Shown: positions 19,804-28,992 of the stretch, in pieces
How the letters are laid out: each line of letters starts with the position of its first letter
Position numbering within the stretch: position 1 is the first letter of the stretch
From: Bactericera cockerelli
Lineage: Eukaryota; Arthropoda; Insecta; Hemiptera; Triozidae
Reading direction: 5' to 3'
Assembly: GCA_024516035.1 (NCBI GenBank)
Contig: CM044962.1
Coordinates: 2,293,027-2,357,026 of the forward strand
DNA: 64,000 nt
The notes under the pieces: model-generated
Databases searched by the model: none
Told to the model about the DNA's origin: nothing
The model's input: only the letters and a program-made list of their open reading frames with translations
Translations under genes and position numbers: made by a program

Positions 19804-22674
19804 TTAGTGTCGTTCAAGAATACCGGCCCTGATTCTCAACAGGTTGAACACGGAATATCCCGTCTTGAGAATGGACACCATGGTTCCGAATGTGAAGGGC
19901 ATCAGCCCCGCGACTGCCAAGTAGTTGATGGTCTGGTTCATCTGGATAATGAAAGGGAGGATCTTGCGGGTCTTTCGCGAGCACTTGTACCAGTGGCTAT
20001 TCATCAGGCACTGCTTGAAGGATACATTGCAGGTGCCGAGAACTTCGCCCAGGATGTAAACAGCTGCCACGTACAGTGTGAACAGGAGTACCTTGACTGT
20101 GAGTACCCCTTTGTCCAACAGAGAGAGCAGGTCCGGGATGAAGAAGGCGTACATGAACATGCACAGCTCTGCGAGGTACAGAATATTCATCATCGTGTAG
20201 TTGTATTTCATGTGGTTGTCGATCTGTAAAACGATGAGACGAACGTCAGAGCGTCAGACAAATTTTGTCGGTACGGGGAATCGAACCCGGAACCTTCCGC
20301 ATGGGAAGCGAGTGCTTAACCACTGAGCTCATCGCGCGCTCAATGGCTAAGCACTCGCTTCCCATGAAAACATCTTTGTATTCCATATATATATTTTTTT
20401 TTTTTAAGCTTTATTAGGAGGACAAAGTACAGGTAACAGTATAAAATTAAGAGAAGAAAAAAAAACAATCAAATGACAAAATAAATAAGTAAAAAATAAA
20501 TAAATAAAACCAAAGGGTTGGGTGGAAGAGATTGCCTGTGGCAATCTCTTCCACCCAACCCTTTGGTTTCCTCTGTTATGGTTTTTATGGTTTCCTCTGT
20601 GCTAATCTTTTACTTTTTGAAGTGAATTGTGTCAGTATACTGCGCACAAATAGCTCAGTGGTTAAGCACTCGCTTGCCATGCGAAAGGTCCCATCGAATG
20701 GAATATGGAAGATAAAACTCCCGGCTTAAGGTATTATTATTATTATTACCTGAGTATTATTATTACCTTCTCTCTGATTTTCCTCAAGTCTTGTTCAAAC
20801 TGAACTATCTTCTTAACATAGGAATACTCGTACTCGGCATACAGAACATTTCTAGCACGTCTTCCAAGCTGGTTGTTGCTAGAAAAGTTCACCTCCACAT
20901 ATTCTCCTTTTGCAATATCCGTGTAGAAAACCCTCACTCCAAGTTTCGTGTGCTCACTTCCCAACGCCAAGGCATACTTGTTCAGAACATTATACAGGAC
21001 TTTGAAGTCGTGAGGTATGAGTAGGAAGTTGGTTATGTTGATGACTCCCAACATGAACCCGAAAACAGCACACACGACTTCGTTCATGTACAGCGGAATG
21101 TAAAATCTTGGATCGGATGTGTCCACCAGTGGGATGTAGAGAGGAAAAGGCAGCACGTTCGAGTATTTCAACTTGTAGATTCTTTGAATGTTCAGAAAGT
21201 AGGATTCGGGTTTTGGTAGCAAAGGAAATAGAAACACGATAACTGAAAGAGATTGAGATAAATTAGCGAGCGATTAGCTCAGTGGTTAAATACTCGCTTG
21301 CCATGCCCAAAAAAAGTCCCGTGTTCAAACACCCCACGTTGACAGATAATTGTATTCTAAATTTAGTTACAGTTGTTTGTAAGGGATACCTTCCGGTACG
21401 CTCGTGTTGACCCAGCATCGGCACCTAAATAAGAAGTATTGTGTCACTTCTCGCCCATCAGAGGGGAGGCATACTATGGGATGGGCAGGCTACAACATAG
21501 ACCACAAGCGTCTACAGTTGCTAATCTTTCAATACTACAAAAAACAATACTTTTTATACCTTACAGGTTATCATCATAGGGTGGCGTCATCGTGAATGAT
21601 GGTAGCCAGACAGTGGAGGAATGTCTCAGCACTTCTACCACTGTCTTTACAAGGAGGCTAATAATTGACAAGGGCCCCCAGGACCAAGCCAATGCTGGTC
21701 TAATTTATAGTCCTCCACAGCTAGACTGCTGGTCTACCTACTCACTGTTTATAGTCCTCCAGCCAGACTGCTGGTCTACTCCCTGTTTATAGTTCCCCAG
21801 CCACACTATTACAGGTTATTGAAAGTAAAAAAAACTCATCTTTAAAATAAATAAAAACTTACCAATAGTGATGATTAAGGGCACAAGCAATAGAACTGAC
21901 ATCAGGAACTCGCGTCTACCATGGGCAAGAATAACGTCAACTTTCCGGTGACACCTCCACGTGACTCCGAAGAAATCATTGATGAGAACCACATTCTTCT
22001 GGTTGAACTTGAAATGAAACGCTTGAATGACAAGATAGGTGAAGGGGACCACCTCGAATAATAAAATAAATAAATAAATTAATGTGTTTCTTTGTGTTAT
22101 TATATCACAATTTTTAGTGGGTAGCGCAGAATTATAGGGTTTTTCCATATCTTTTTAATATCCTAATATCATTTTTTGCCTACAATTCCGCCACTGGTCG
22201 CTGCTCAGCTCACATTAAAGCAGCTACTCATTTTTCCTCACAAGGTATGAGTGGACCCCGAACACCCAAGAACAGAGGAAAACACCCAAGAAAAAATCCT
22301 AAGAACACCCAAGAAAAAATCCTGCCCCACTGGGGATCGAACCCAGGTCGCCGTGCGTGTCTGGGTTCGCGCCTAGCGCGCTAACTCACTCTGCCACGGT
22401 GACTTCTCACCTCGAACAATCTGGAGCAGCACTCGGCGATGTCCGTGACGGAGTATTTGAGGCAGGCAGTCAGCCAGCTGCAAATGTTGAGGAAGAGGAA
22501 GACGGTCACCAGTTTCGAGTAGACGGCATGGAGCCTGTTCTTCCACGGGTCTCTGTAGAAGCCGGGCAGGCTGATGATGCCCAGGATGTGAGAAACGCGA
22601 ACAGCAATGCCGACACAATGATCGTTGCGCAAATACTTGTGTTGTAACTTTCTGGAGATTTCATTCAATTTCAT
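19804..22674 (-). CDS. Odorant receptor (7tm_6 family), four exons with a SINE-derived intron
   Basis: Exons 22674-22411, 22052-21863, 21242-20767 and 20223-19804 join in phases 0, 1 and 0 into 449 aa, the normal size for an insect odorant receptor. The N-terminus reads MKLNEISRKLQHKYL, with hydrophobic segments such as SKLVTVFLFLNICSWL and FLMSVLLLVPLIITIG. The last exon has the family signature near the C-terminus, LMPFTFGTMVSILKTGYSVF, and a stop after ILERH. These proteins form ligand-gated cation channels with Orco in olfactory neuron dendrites. Intron 1 (22410-22053) is almost exactly one T5 SINE, with splice sites made from its target duplication. Introns 2 and 3 hold T2 SINEs, element Z and an L-hp tail. 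The frame is open across all exons, so it may be functional if intron 1 is spliced. Confidence 0.85.
20262..20370. repeat. Two T2 SINE heads, head to head (imperfect inverted repeat)
   Basis: A minus-strand T2 head (20262-20338: box B ggttcgattccccg, then gagtgcttaaccactgagct on the plus strand) is followed at once by a plus-strand head starting 'cgctcaatggctaagcactc' (20338-20370). Together they can fold into a long stem. In odorant receptor intron 3. Confidence 0.65.
20395..20572 (-). mobile_element. L-hp LINE 3' tail with a perfect 30-bp palindrome
   Basis: It begins 'aagctttattaggaggac' on the plus strand, as in other tails. The normal 'aaccccgccc' half is replaced: 20507-20536 and 20540-20569 are exact reverse complements around the loop tgt, each carrying 'gggttgggtggaagagattg'. 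See findings. Confidence 0.85.
20638..20705 (+). mobile_element. SINE family T2, head fragment
   Basis: 'atagctcagtggttaagcac', then 'tcgcttgccatgcg', a glycine tRNA-like anticodon arm. Truncated after about 65 bp. Confidence 0.7.
21264..21545 (+). mobile_element. SINE family T2
   Basis: A near-complete copy: head 'gattagctcagtggttaaat', body 'aagggataccttccggtacg', 'cacttctcgcccatcagagg' and 'caagcgtctacagt'. In odorant receptor intron 2. Confidence 0.85.
21568..21806 (+). mobile_element. Element Z copy
   Basis: Starts 'tcatagggtggcgtcatcg', continues 'taccactgtctttacaagga', and ends with about 2.5 variant units of the 38-bp 'cctgtttatag...' motif. In odorant receptor intron 2, directly after a T2 SINE. 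Confidence 0.75.
22050..22416 (-). mobile_element. T5 SINE with 9-bp target duplication inside the odorant receptor reading frame
   Basis: The nine bases cacctcgaa occur at 22050-22058 and 22408-22416. Between them, reading in gene orientation, is a complete T5 SINE: head with 'gtggcagagtgagttagcgc', box B 'gggttcgatccccagt', body, and a tail of (ttta)n-type sequence. The duplication reads ttcgaggtg on the coding strand, and coding sequence continues on both sides (SRLFE / VVPFTYL). Confidence 0.85.
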
Positions 22675-22860
22675 GTTTTACTGTCGAGAAATTTCAAATA
22701 CTAGAAATCGTGGAAGTATTGTGTTCGTTTTTGTAAAAATATATATATTTTTTTGCTCCGATTTCAATTTTTTTTTATTTAAATTTGGTATTACAAAATA
22801 TGAAAGATATGTTGTTCTGGACACGGAACAAAAACCGTTCTAGCTTTTCAAAGAGAATAT
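22675..22860. other. Upstream of odorant receptor: repeat fragment
   Basis: Contains 'tttgctccgatttcaattt', shared with 8295-8665. The odorant receptor promoter must lie here or beyond the adjacent LINE. No core element is evident. Confidence 0.35.
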
Positions 22861-25800
22861 TTTATTTTTTATATTTATCATTATAAATCGAAGTCTTTGA
22901 TGGAGGGAACTATAGATAGATTAAAAGCTTCCTCTATACTGGCACTTTGAAAAGCCATAATTCACTCCTGTGTCACTTAAAAGTGATAAACTTGTATCTT
23001 CTTCTTGTAGTTCCTCTCCTATCGGAGGTTGGTAATCATCATGTCAATGTGGTGTCTATTTCTTGCAGCCTTTAAGAGCTCACTCATTGTATAACCAGTC
23101 CATTCCTTCAGATTTTGCAGCCAGTTCATTCTCGGTCTTCCTTTCCCTCTCTTTCCACAGATTTTGCCTTGAAGTATCAGTTGAAGTAATTCGTATTTTT
23201 CTCCTCTCATGACATGTCCAAAATATTGTAATTTTCTTTCCTTTATTGATTTCAGGACTTCAGGATGTTTGCCTATTCTTCTTAGAACTTCTTCATTGGT
23301 AACTTTATCTACCCACGATATATTGAGGATTCTCCGATAGCACCACATCTCAAATGCTTGAAGTTTCTGCATGTCTTGTTTCTTGAGTGTCCATGCCTCC
23401 ATTCCGTATAACAACGTTGAGAAGATGTAACATTTCAACATTCTTGTTCTTAGTTCGATGGGTAGGTCTCGGTTTGAAAAACTTTTTCTCATTTTATAGA
23501 ATGCAGCTCTTGCTATTTCTATGCGACACTTGATTTCTTTGGTCATGTCTCCATTACTGCTGATCCATGTTCCAAGATATTTATAGTAGTAGACTCTCTC
23601 AATGATATTATTGTTCAGGTTCAGCTTCATGTTTGTGTGGCGTGTATTATTTGGATCTTTGGTTATTACCATGAACTTAGTCTTCTTTTCATTCATCTTC
23701 AAACCATATTTTATGCAGGCATTATTAAGTTTTTGTAGTGTACTCTGGAGATGATGGAAGGTGCCAGATAAAATGACTGTATCATCAGCATATCGCAAGT
23801 TGTTGATAAATTTACCATTGATCTTGATTCCAATATTTCTGTTTAAAATTGCTTCTTGAAAAACTTCCTCACTATAGATGTTGAATAGTAGAGGAGATAA
23901 AACACAACCTTGCCTTACACCTTTCATGATGTTTATTTCTTCTGATAGTTCTGATTCAACTCTTATTTTAGCAGTTTGGTTCCAATAAAGGTTGGCTATA
24001 ATCCTGATATCATGTCCATCAATATTTTTACTCTTCAAGATGGATATTAATTTATCATGCTGTACTGTATCAAATGCTTTAGTAAAATCTATATAACAAG
24101 CATATATATCTCTATTTACTTCAAGTGATCGTTGGATAAGTGTGTTGATTCCAAAAAGTGCCTCTCGAGTTCCCAATCCTAGACGAAATCCAAACTGCGA
24201 TGCGCTGATGTTGCTTTCCAATTTTTGACTTATTCTTCTGTGTATGATCTTTAAAAACAGTTTCAAGGTGTGGCTCATCAAAGCTATAGTCCTGTAATCA
24301 GAACATTCTCTAGGGTTATTTTTCTTAGGCAGTGTTATAAAGGTAGAAATCAGCCATTCATCAGGGATCTTGCCTGTACTGTAAATGTTGTTGAGTAAGT
24401 CTACTAATAAATCTATTCCTTCATCTTCAAGCAGTTTCAGAAGTTCACTAGGCACTTCATCAGGACCTGGGGCTTTCCTTGGCTTACTATTTTTTATCAC
24501 ATTGATGACTTCTTCCTTTGTAATAGGCAACACTTCACTGAGTATAAAATATTCTTGTGGTGGTCTGTTCTGTGAAAACAATTCTTTTACATACTCAGTC
24601 CAACGTTTTATCTTCTTCTTTGTATCTGCAATTATTGAACCATCAGCTCCTTTTAATATTCCTGTTATATTTGTATTTCTACCAGTACCAGTCATTTCTT
24701 TTATTTTCTTATGCATGTTAAAGCTATCATGGATTTTATCTAGCATTTCTATCTCAAGACATTTTTCTTGGTTGAAAATTTCTTTTGCTTTTCTTATTTT
24801 GTTTTTGATTAAAATATTGACTTGTTTATATTTTTGTTCATTTACATTTTTGTATTTTCTTCTTTCTTCCATGAGTTCCAAAATCTCTTCTGTCATCCAT
24901 TCTTTCTTCTTACTCGTCTCTGGTTTTAGGTCTTGTCTGCTTTCTGTCATTATTGCTGATTGGATATTCTTCCACTTGCTATTCACATCAGTACTTTCCT
25001 TGGTTTCATTATGGATTTCTTCTATTTTAGTTTGAATCTTGTTTATCAGCTGTTCTTTTATTGAGTTGTTTTTCAGTTTGCTTAAATCGAGAGCGCTTTT
25101 CTTTTTCTTACGAAGTACTTTCTTCAGTTTGATCTTAATTATTGCTACAACAGGGTTATGGTCAGATGAAACATCAGCACCTGGATACGTTTTTACGGAT
25201 TTTACAACGTTCCGGAATCTTCTCCTGATTAAGAAGTAGTCAATTTGATTTCTACAGATGTTATTTTTAGTGTGCGATGGATGTGTCCACGTATATAATC
25301 TTCTTTTAGGCAATTTGAAAGTCGTATTTGCTATCAACATATCCTCTGATTGACAGAACTCGATTAACCTGTCTCCTCTTTCATTTCTCATTCCCAATCC
25401 AAAAGCTCCAGTACATCCATCAACTTTGATATTTCCTACTTTTGCATTAAAATCACCAACAATCATTGTGATATCGTGTTTCTTTGTTGTTTTCAGCAAG
25501 TTGGTTATATCTTCATAGAGTTCTTCAACTTTTTCGTCAGGTTTGTCTGCAGTTGGGGCATAAACTTGAATAATATTAATGATGCCATTATTACTTTGTA
25601 AACTGATCTTCATGGTTCTATCTGATAAGGGTATGAATTCAACAATGCTTTGATCTAAATGCTTTTCAACTATGACAGCTACTCCATACCTGTGATTTGT
25701 ATCTTGATTGTTTGTATCACTTGAATAATATATTTTGTATTCACCGTTATTTGTTAAACGAGTGCCAGAATCTCTCCACTGGGTATCACTGACTCCTAGG

Positions 25801-26200
25801 ATATTGATATTCAGTCTCTTCATCTCTTGCAGAAGGTTCTCCAATCTGCCATCTCCAACTAATCCTCTGACATTCCAGGTTGCTATCTTCAAGGCTGAAC
25901 CGGAGATTCTTAGCACCCTCTGACCATTTAAGGTCTGCCGGGAACTGAGGGCCGGGTTGATAGTTTTTCCAGCCATGATGATTTTAACATGGAATTGTAA
26001 TGTGGTGGGTCTTCCGTCTCCTTCCACATCGCAGTGATGAGACCATAACACTGTTGCAGCTTCGCTCTCATTTGTTCAGATCTAAGCCTTTCTAACATCC
26101 TTTGTCTCAGCCTTAGTATGATACTGATGCAGCTGCTGCCCAACATCAGGCATGTTTATCGACTTCCCAGTCTAGATCCGTGATGTTCTGCGAAAACAGG
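22861..26200 (-). mobile_element. RTE-like LINE, apparently near full length
   Basis: It holds the intact 1010-aa ORF 26051-23019 and a short 3' UTR ending near 22861. The 5' boundary is uncertain. On the minus strand, a second small frame (26146-25928) overlaps the start of the ORF. Confidence 0.75.
23019..26051 (-). CDS. Endonuclease/reverse transcriptase of an RTE-like LINE, intact
   Basis: The 1010-aa frame starts about 25 aa before MAGKTINP. Residues about 55-310 are an APE-type endonuclease: IATWNVRGL, LGVSDTQW, VGDFNAKVG and SSDHNPVVA carry the catalytic Asn, Asp, Asn and the SDH triad. Residues about 490-780 are a reverse transcriptase: PGPDEVPSELL, YIDFTKAFDTV, GVRQGCVLSPLLFNIY, and LRYADDTVIL with the ADD motif. 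The C-terminus has WCYRRIL, FGHVMRG and GKRGKGRPR, the usual ending of the arthropod proteins often labelled endonuclease-reverse transcriptase or CFDP2-like. No stop or frameshift interrupts it, so the insertion is young and may be active. It would copy its RNA by target-primed reverse transcription in the nucleus. It lies between the odorant receptor and gene E. Confidence 0.9.
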   Translation of the reverse strand: MLWSHHCDVEGDGRPTTLQFHVKIIMAGKTINPALSSRQTLNGQRVLRISGSALKIATWNVRGLVGDGRLENLLQEMKRLNINILGVSDTQWRDSGTRLTNNGEYKIYYSSDTNNQDTNHRYGVAVIVEKHLDQSIVEFIPLSDRTMKISLQSNNGIINIIQVYAPTADKPDEKVEELYEDITNLLKTTKKHDITMIVGDFNAKVGNIKVDGCTGAFGLGMRNERGDRLIEFCQSEDMLIANTTFKLPKRRLYTWTHPSHTKNNICRNQIDYFLIRRRFRNVVKSVKTYPGADVSSDHNPVVAIIKIKLKKVLRKKKKSALDLSKLKNNSIKEQLINKIQTKIEEIHNETKESTDVNSKWKNIQSAIMTESRQDLKPETSKKKEWMTEEILELMEERRKYKNVNEQKYKQVNILIKNKIRKAKEIFNQEKCLEIEMLDKIHDSFNMHKKIKEMTGTGRNTNITGILKGADGSIIADTKKKIKRWTEYVKELFSQNRPPQEYFILSEVLPITKEEVINVIKNSKPRKAPGPDEVPSELLKLLEDEGIDLLVDLLNNIYSTGKIPDEWLISTFITLPKKNNPRECSDYRTIALMSHTLKLFLKIIHRRISQKLESNISASQFGFRLGLGTREALFGINTLIQRSLEVNRDIYACYIDFTKAFDTVQHDKLISILKSKNIDGHDIRIIANLYWNQTAKIRVESELSEEINIMKGVRQGCVLSPLLFNIYSEEVFQEAILNRNIGIKINGKFINNLRYADDTVILSGTFHHLQSTLQKLNNACIKYGLKMNEKKTKFMVITKDPNNTRHTNMKLNLNNNIIERVYYYKYLGTWISSNGDMTKEIKCRIEIARAAFYKMRKSFSNRDLPIELRTRMLKCYIFSTLLYGMEAWTLKKQDMQKLQAFEMWCYRRILNISWVDKVTNEEVLRRIGKHPEVLKSIKERKLQYFGHVMRGEKYELLQLILQGKICGKRGKGRPRMNWLQNLKEWTGYTMSELLKAARNRHHIDMMITNLR

Positions 26201-26292
26201 GCCACCTCGAGTAGGATGTGATTCTTCATCACGCATCACGGTCTGGGATGAAGAGAGGCTAGGCTAACTGGTAGCAATATTGCGCATCATTA

Positions 26293-26645
26293 AGGTGGGT
26301 TTCCATTGCGTCGGCTTTTGCAGATCGACATTGCCGATCTGCAAATGCCGAACGGCACGATCTGTTTCCATTGGTTTTAAAGATTAGTCGGCATTCGTAT
26401 ATAAAAAGGTTTGAAAATAGTTCAAGACACAACAACAACAAGGAACAAACTAATGACTCGGCATGCTTGGCACGTTTCCACTGACAATGCCGATCGGCAT
26501 TTGTTTGATCCGTACCGACCTCATTCGGTAAAATAATTCTATGCCGATCGGCATTTTGCTCTTGCCAAAAAGTACGTTTCCATTACATCGGCTTTGCTGA
26601 TCGGCAATGCCGATCGGCAAAAGCCGACGCAATGGAAACCCACCT
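26293..26645. mobile_element. PIF/Harbinger-type MITE with TTA target duplication
   Basis: The ends are perfect inverted repeats: 'aggtgggtttccattgcgtc' onward at 26293 and its reverse complement ending at 26645. TTA flanks both sides (26290-26292, 26646-26648). The inside is rich in 'gccgatcggca' palindromes. 353 bp, no transposase frame. Confidence 0.8.
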
Positions 26646-26648
26646 TTA

Positions 26649-27057
26649 CATCCCTGTGAACGAATTCACTCGGCCCCAAAAACTTGTATACACTCATAAT
26701 AATTATGCATACATAGGTACCTAGAGGAATCGGCGGGAACGACCCGTCCATCACAGAGTTAAAGTGCCTTAAAAGAAAAAAAAGCCATTCGCGTTATTTG
26801 TTTTATTGATTGTATTTTGCCAAATATGTTTAAGGTTCTAAGGTTGAATGTGGACTTAATCGCCTCCGGGTCATCTCCTAGGGAGGGACAAAGGGTCTAA
26901 AAGGCTCTAAGGTATTCCTAAATGATGAGTGTAATGTGTATTTAAAGATAATTATGGTCCACACTGACTGACACCACACTGACACAATGGGGGTGGTGTC
27001 TTCGTAAACAAAAAACTGTGTGTCAGTGTACTTTTTGATAATTTTGATTTTTTTAAG
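26649..27057. other. Intergenic, no gene seen
   Basis: Short low-complexity frames only. Nothing supported. Confidence 0.35.
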
Positions 27058-27200
27058 TTATCATATTTGTATTAATCACTTTTGTGATATCACAACTACT
27101 CAAACTCGCTTTACTAAATCTACGCTGAAACCGGGACGTGAACAACCGACCTGCAGGTTACAAGTCCGCCGCCTTATCGTTCAAGCTACTGAGGTTGACT
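27058..27200 (-). mobile_element. SINE family T3
   Basis: The minus strand has 'acctcagtagcttgaacgat', 'aaggcggcggacttgtaacc' and 'gagtagttgtgatatcacaa'. Confidence 0.8.
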
Positions 27201-27454
27201 ATTAATATTTTTATTGATTGATTCTCAACTTAGCCAAAATCACTTCAAGGAAATATCTCGCTGTCTAGAAATTCGGCATAGTTTTCACCCCCAAAACATC
27301 CTTTACCTGCCACAACTATATCATTGGGAACCACCGAGAACATAATTATAAAGTATAGACACAAAAGCGTGATTAACAGGTTAATTTCCTATGGTGCGTT
27401 TAATAAGGGAACACTCTGTATGTGTGTGTGTGCCGTGTTCGATTACCCGTGCCG

Positions 27455-27540
27455 ACAAATTTTTGTCGGCACGGGTAATCGAACCAGAGACCTTCCGCAT
27501 AGCAAGCGAGTGCTTAACCACTAAGCTAATCACGCGCTAA
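27455..27540 (-). mobile_element. SINE family T2, head fragment
   Basis: The minus strand has 'gattagcttagtggttaagc' and 'actcgcttgctatgcggaag', with box B 'ggttcgattacccg'. A short reverse copy of 'gattacccgtgccgacaaa' just left (27439-27457) makes a small hairpin. Confidence 0.7.
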
Positions 27541-27934
27541 TAATATTATTATTGATTGATTATTTATTCTTGTTTAACGGTTCTTTAACTTCTAGGAAAA
27601 GTAAAGAGAAAGTAAAAAGTACGAACCTACTTGAAACAAGATTCTATTATTTAAAGAAATGTCACAAAAGATCTATCTGAGGTCGTAGTGACAAAGAGCT
27701 TTCGTAGCCGATACCCTACCTATTTAAACAAAGGCACGGGATTAAGGAAAAAAAATAGATTCTTAGAATTCTGAGAATTTTACTGATTGGGTTATTATAC
27801 GTATATTTTGTAGATGTAAAAAATAATGTAACAGGGATTAAACTATGTATTTTGGTATGTAGGTATTATTTGTACAGAGTGTTCCCGTAGCAATAAAAAA
27901 TATATAATAAATATAAAAAAATTGTAGGTATATT

Positions 27935-28135
27935 CTGTAGCTCGGTGGCAAAGGCGGCGGTCTGGTAATCCATAGGTCGCGGGTTCAAAACCCAGCCGGG
28001 ACATGACATGTTATCCTCCCATTCGGGATTTTTACCACATAATAATACGTCTTGAGCTTACTTCTGGAATAAAGGGACTTAAAAAAGTTTAAATCGGGCA
28101 GTTTATATAAGGCGATATTATTATTATTATATTTT
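27935..28135 (+). mobile_element. SINE family T1
   Basis: Head 'ctgtagctcggtggcaaagg', box B 'gggttcaaaacccagc', body 'accacataataatacgtctt', (att)n end. Confidence 0.85.
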
Positions 28136-28139
28136 AAGG

Positions 28140-28685
28140 GTTAGTTCAGCACCTTATAAACCATCATATAAAAGTTCAATACAAGTTCAACTGAGGAAAT
28201 TTGCTTCGGTAAAGAGATTGCCAAAGGTTTTTTATGACAAGGGTTTTTTTTATATTCATTTCAGCAATCTAGTTGTTGTTGTATAACCAGCTTGGCTGAT
28301 GCTGGGGGGAGTGATGGTCTCCAGCCAAACTTAAGTGGTAAAGTTGGCTTCTTCTGAACCACATATTTTTATACAAATTCTGAACCACATATTTTTACAT
28401 AAACTAAATAGTAAAGACAATGAATGAGGATACTTTCTCTATTTTTTTTATGAACACACAACACACCGTATTACTTTTGTTCTTAAAATATTCAAACTTA
28501 TGGTAGATATTATTATAGGGAAAAAGAACAACACACTTAATGCATACAGTCATGCATAATTTATTAAAATGAATGACTGATAGTTAATAAAACAAAGTAT
28601 ATTTACCACACGTCTAGTTTATGTAAATAATTTAAAAAACCTAATTCCCTGAAGTAATGCGAAAGCGGTTCCGGGGCACACTTAC
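28140..28685. other. Region downstream of gene E with a dispersed repeat
   Basis: At 28265-28400 'gttgttgtataaccagcttg', 'gagtgatggtctccagccaa' and 'tctgaaccacatattttta' recur at 57100-57200. The rest is AT-rich without a gene. Confidence 0.5.
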
Positions 28686-28689
28686 CCTA

Positions 28690-28775
28690 AAAAAAACGTG
28701 TGTTTGGAGGGAACAGAATTTTCTTCGAAAAGTCTGCTCCAATCGGGGATCGAACTCGAAATCTCTGGACTACTT
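28690..28775 (-). mobile_element. SINE family T6, fragment
   Basis: The minus strand has 'gagatttcgagttcgatccc' and 'tcgaagaaaattctgttccc', matching the middle of the T6 copy at 50216-50470. Confidence 0.65.
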
Positions 28776-28992
28776 TTACAAAAAAAGTAAATAGTACTTG
28801 AACTTGATATTTTTCGGTTCCAGGTGCGGTTAGCTCTTTGAGAAGGTGGGTTCTTAGTGGGTGGAAATCCCACACCCCAAGTCAGGATGACCTGGGTGTC
28901 TTTAAAAAAAAATTCCTGCCTTCAACAAAAAAAAAAAACTTGAACTTAAAAAAACTACTAGCTCAGTCCCAGCGCTTGGTCACCGCATGCAC

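Noticed and set aside
24385..25239. Plus-strand hydrophobic frame of 216 aa
   Set aside because: Shadow of the RTE-like LINE ORF on the opposite strand.
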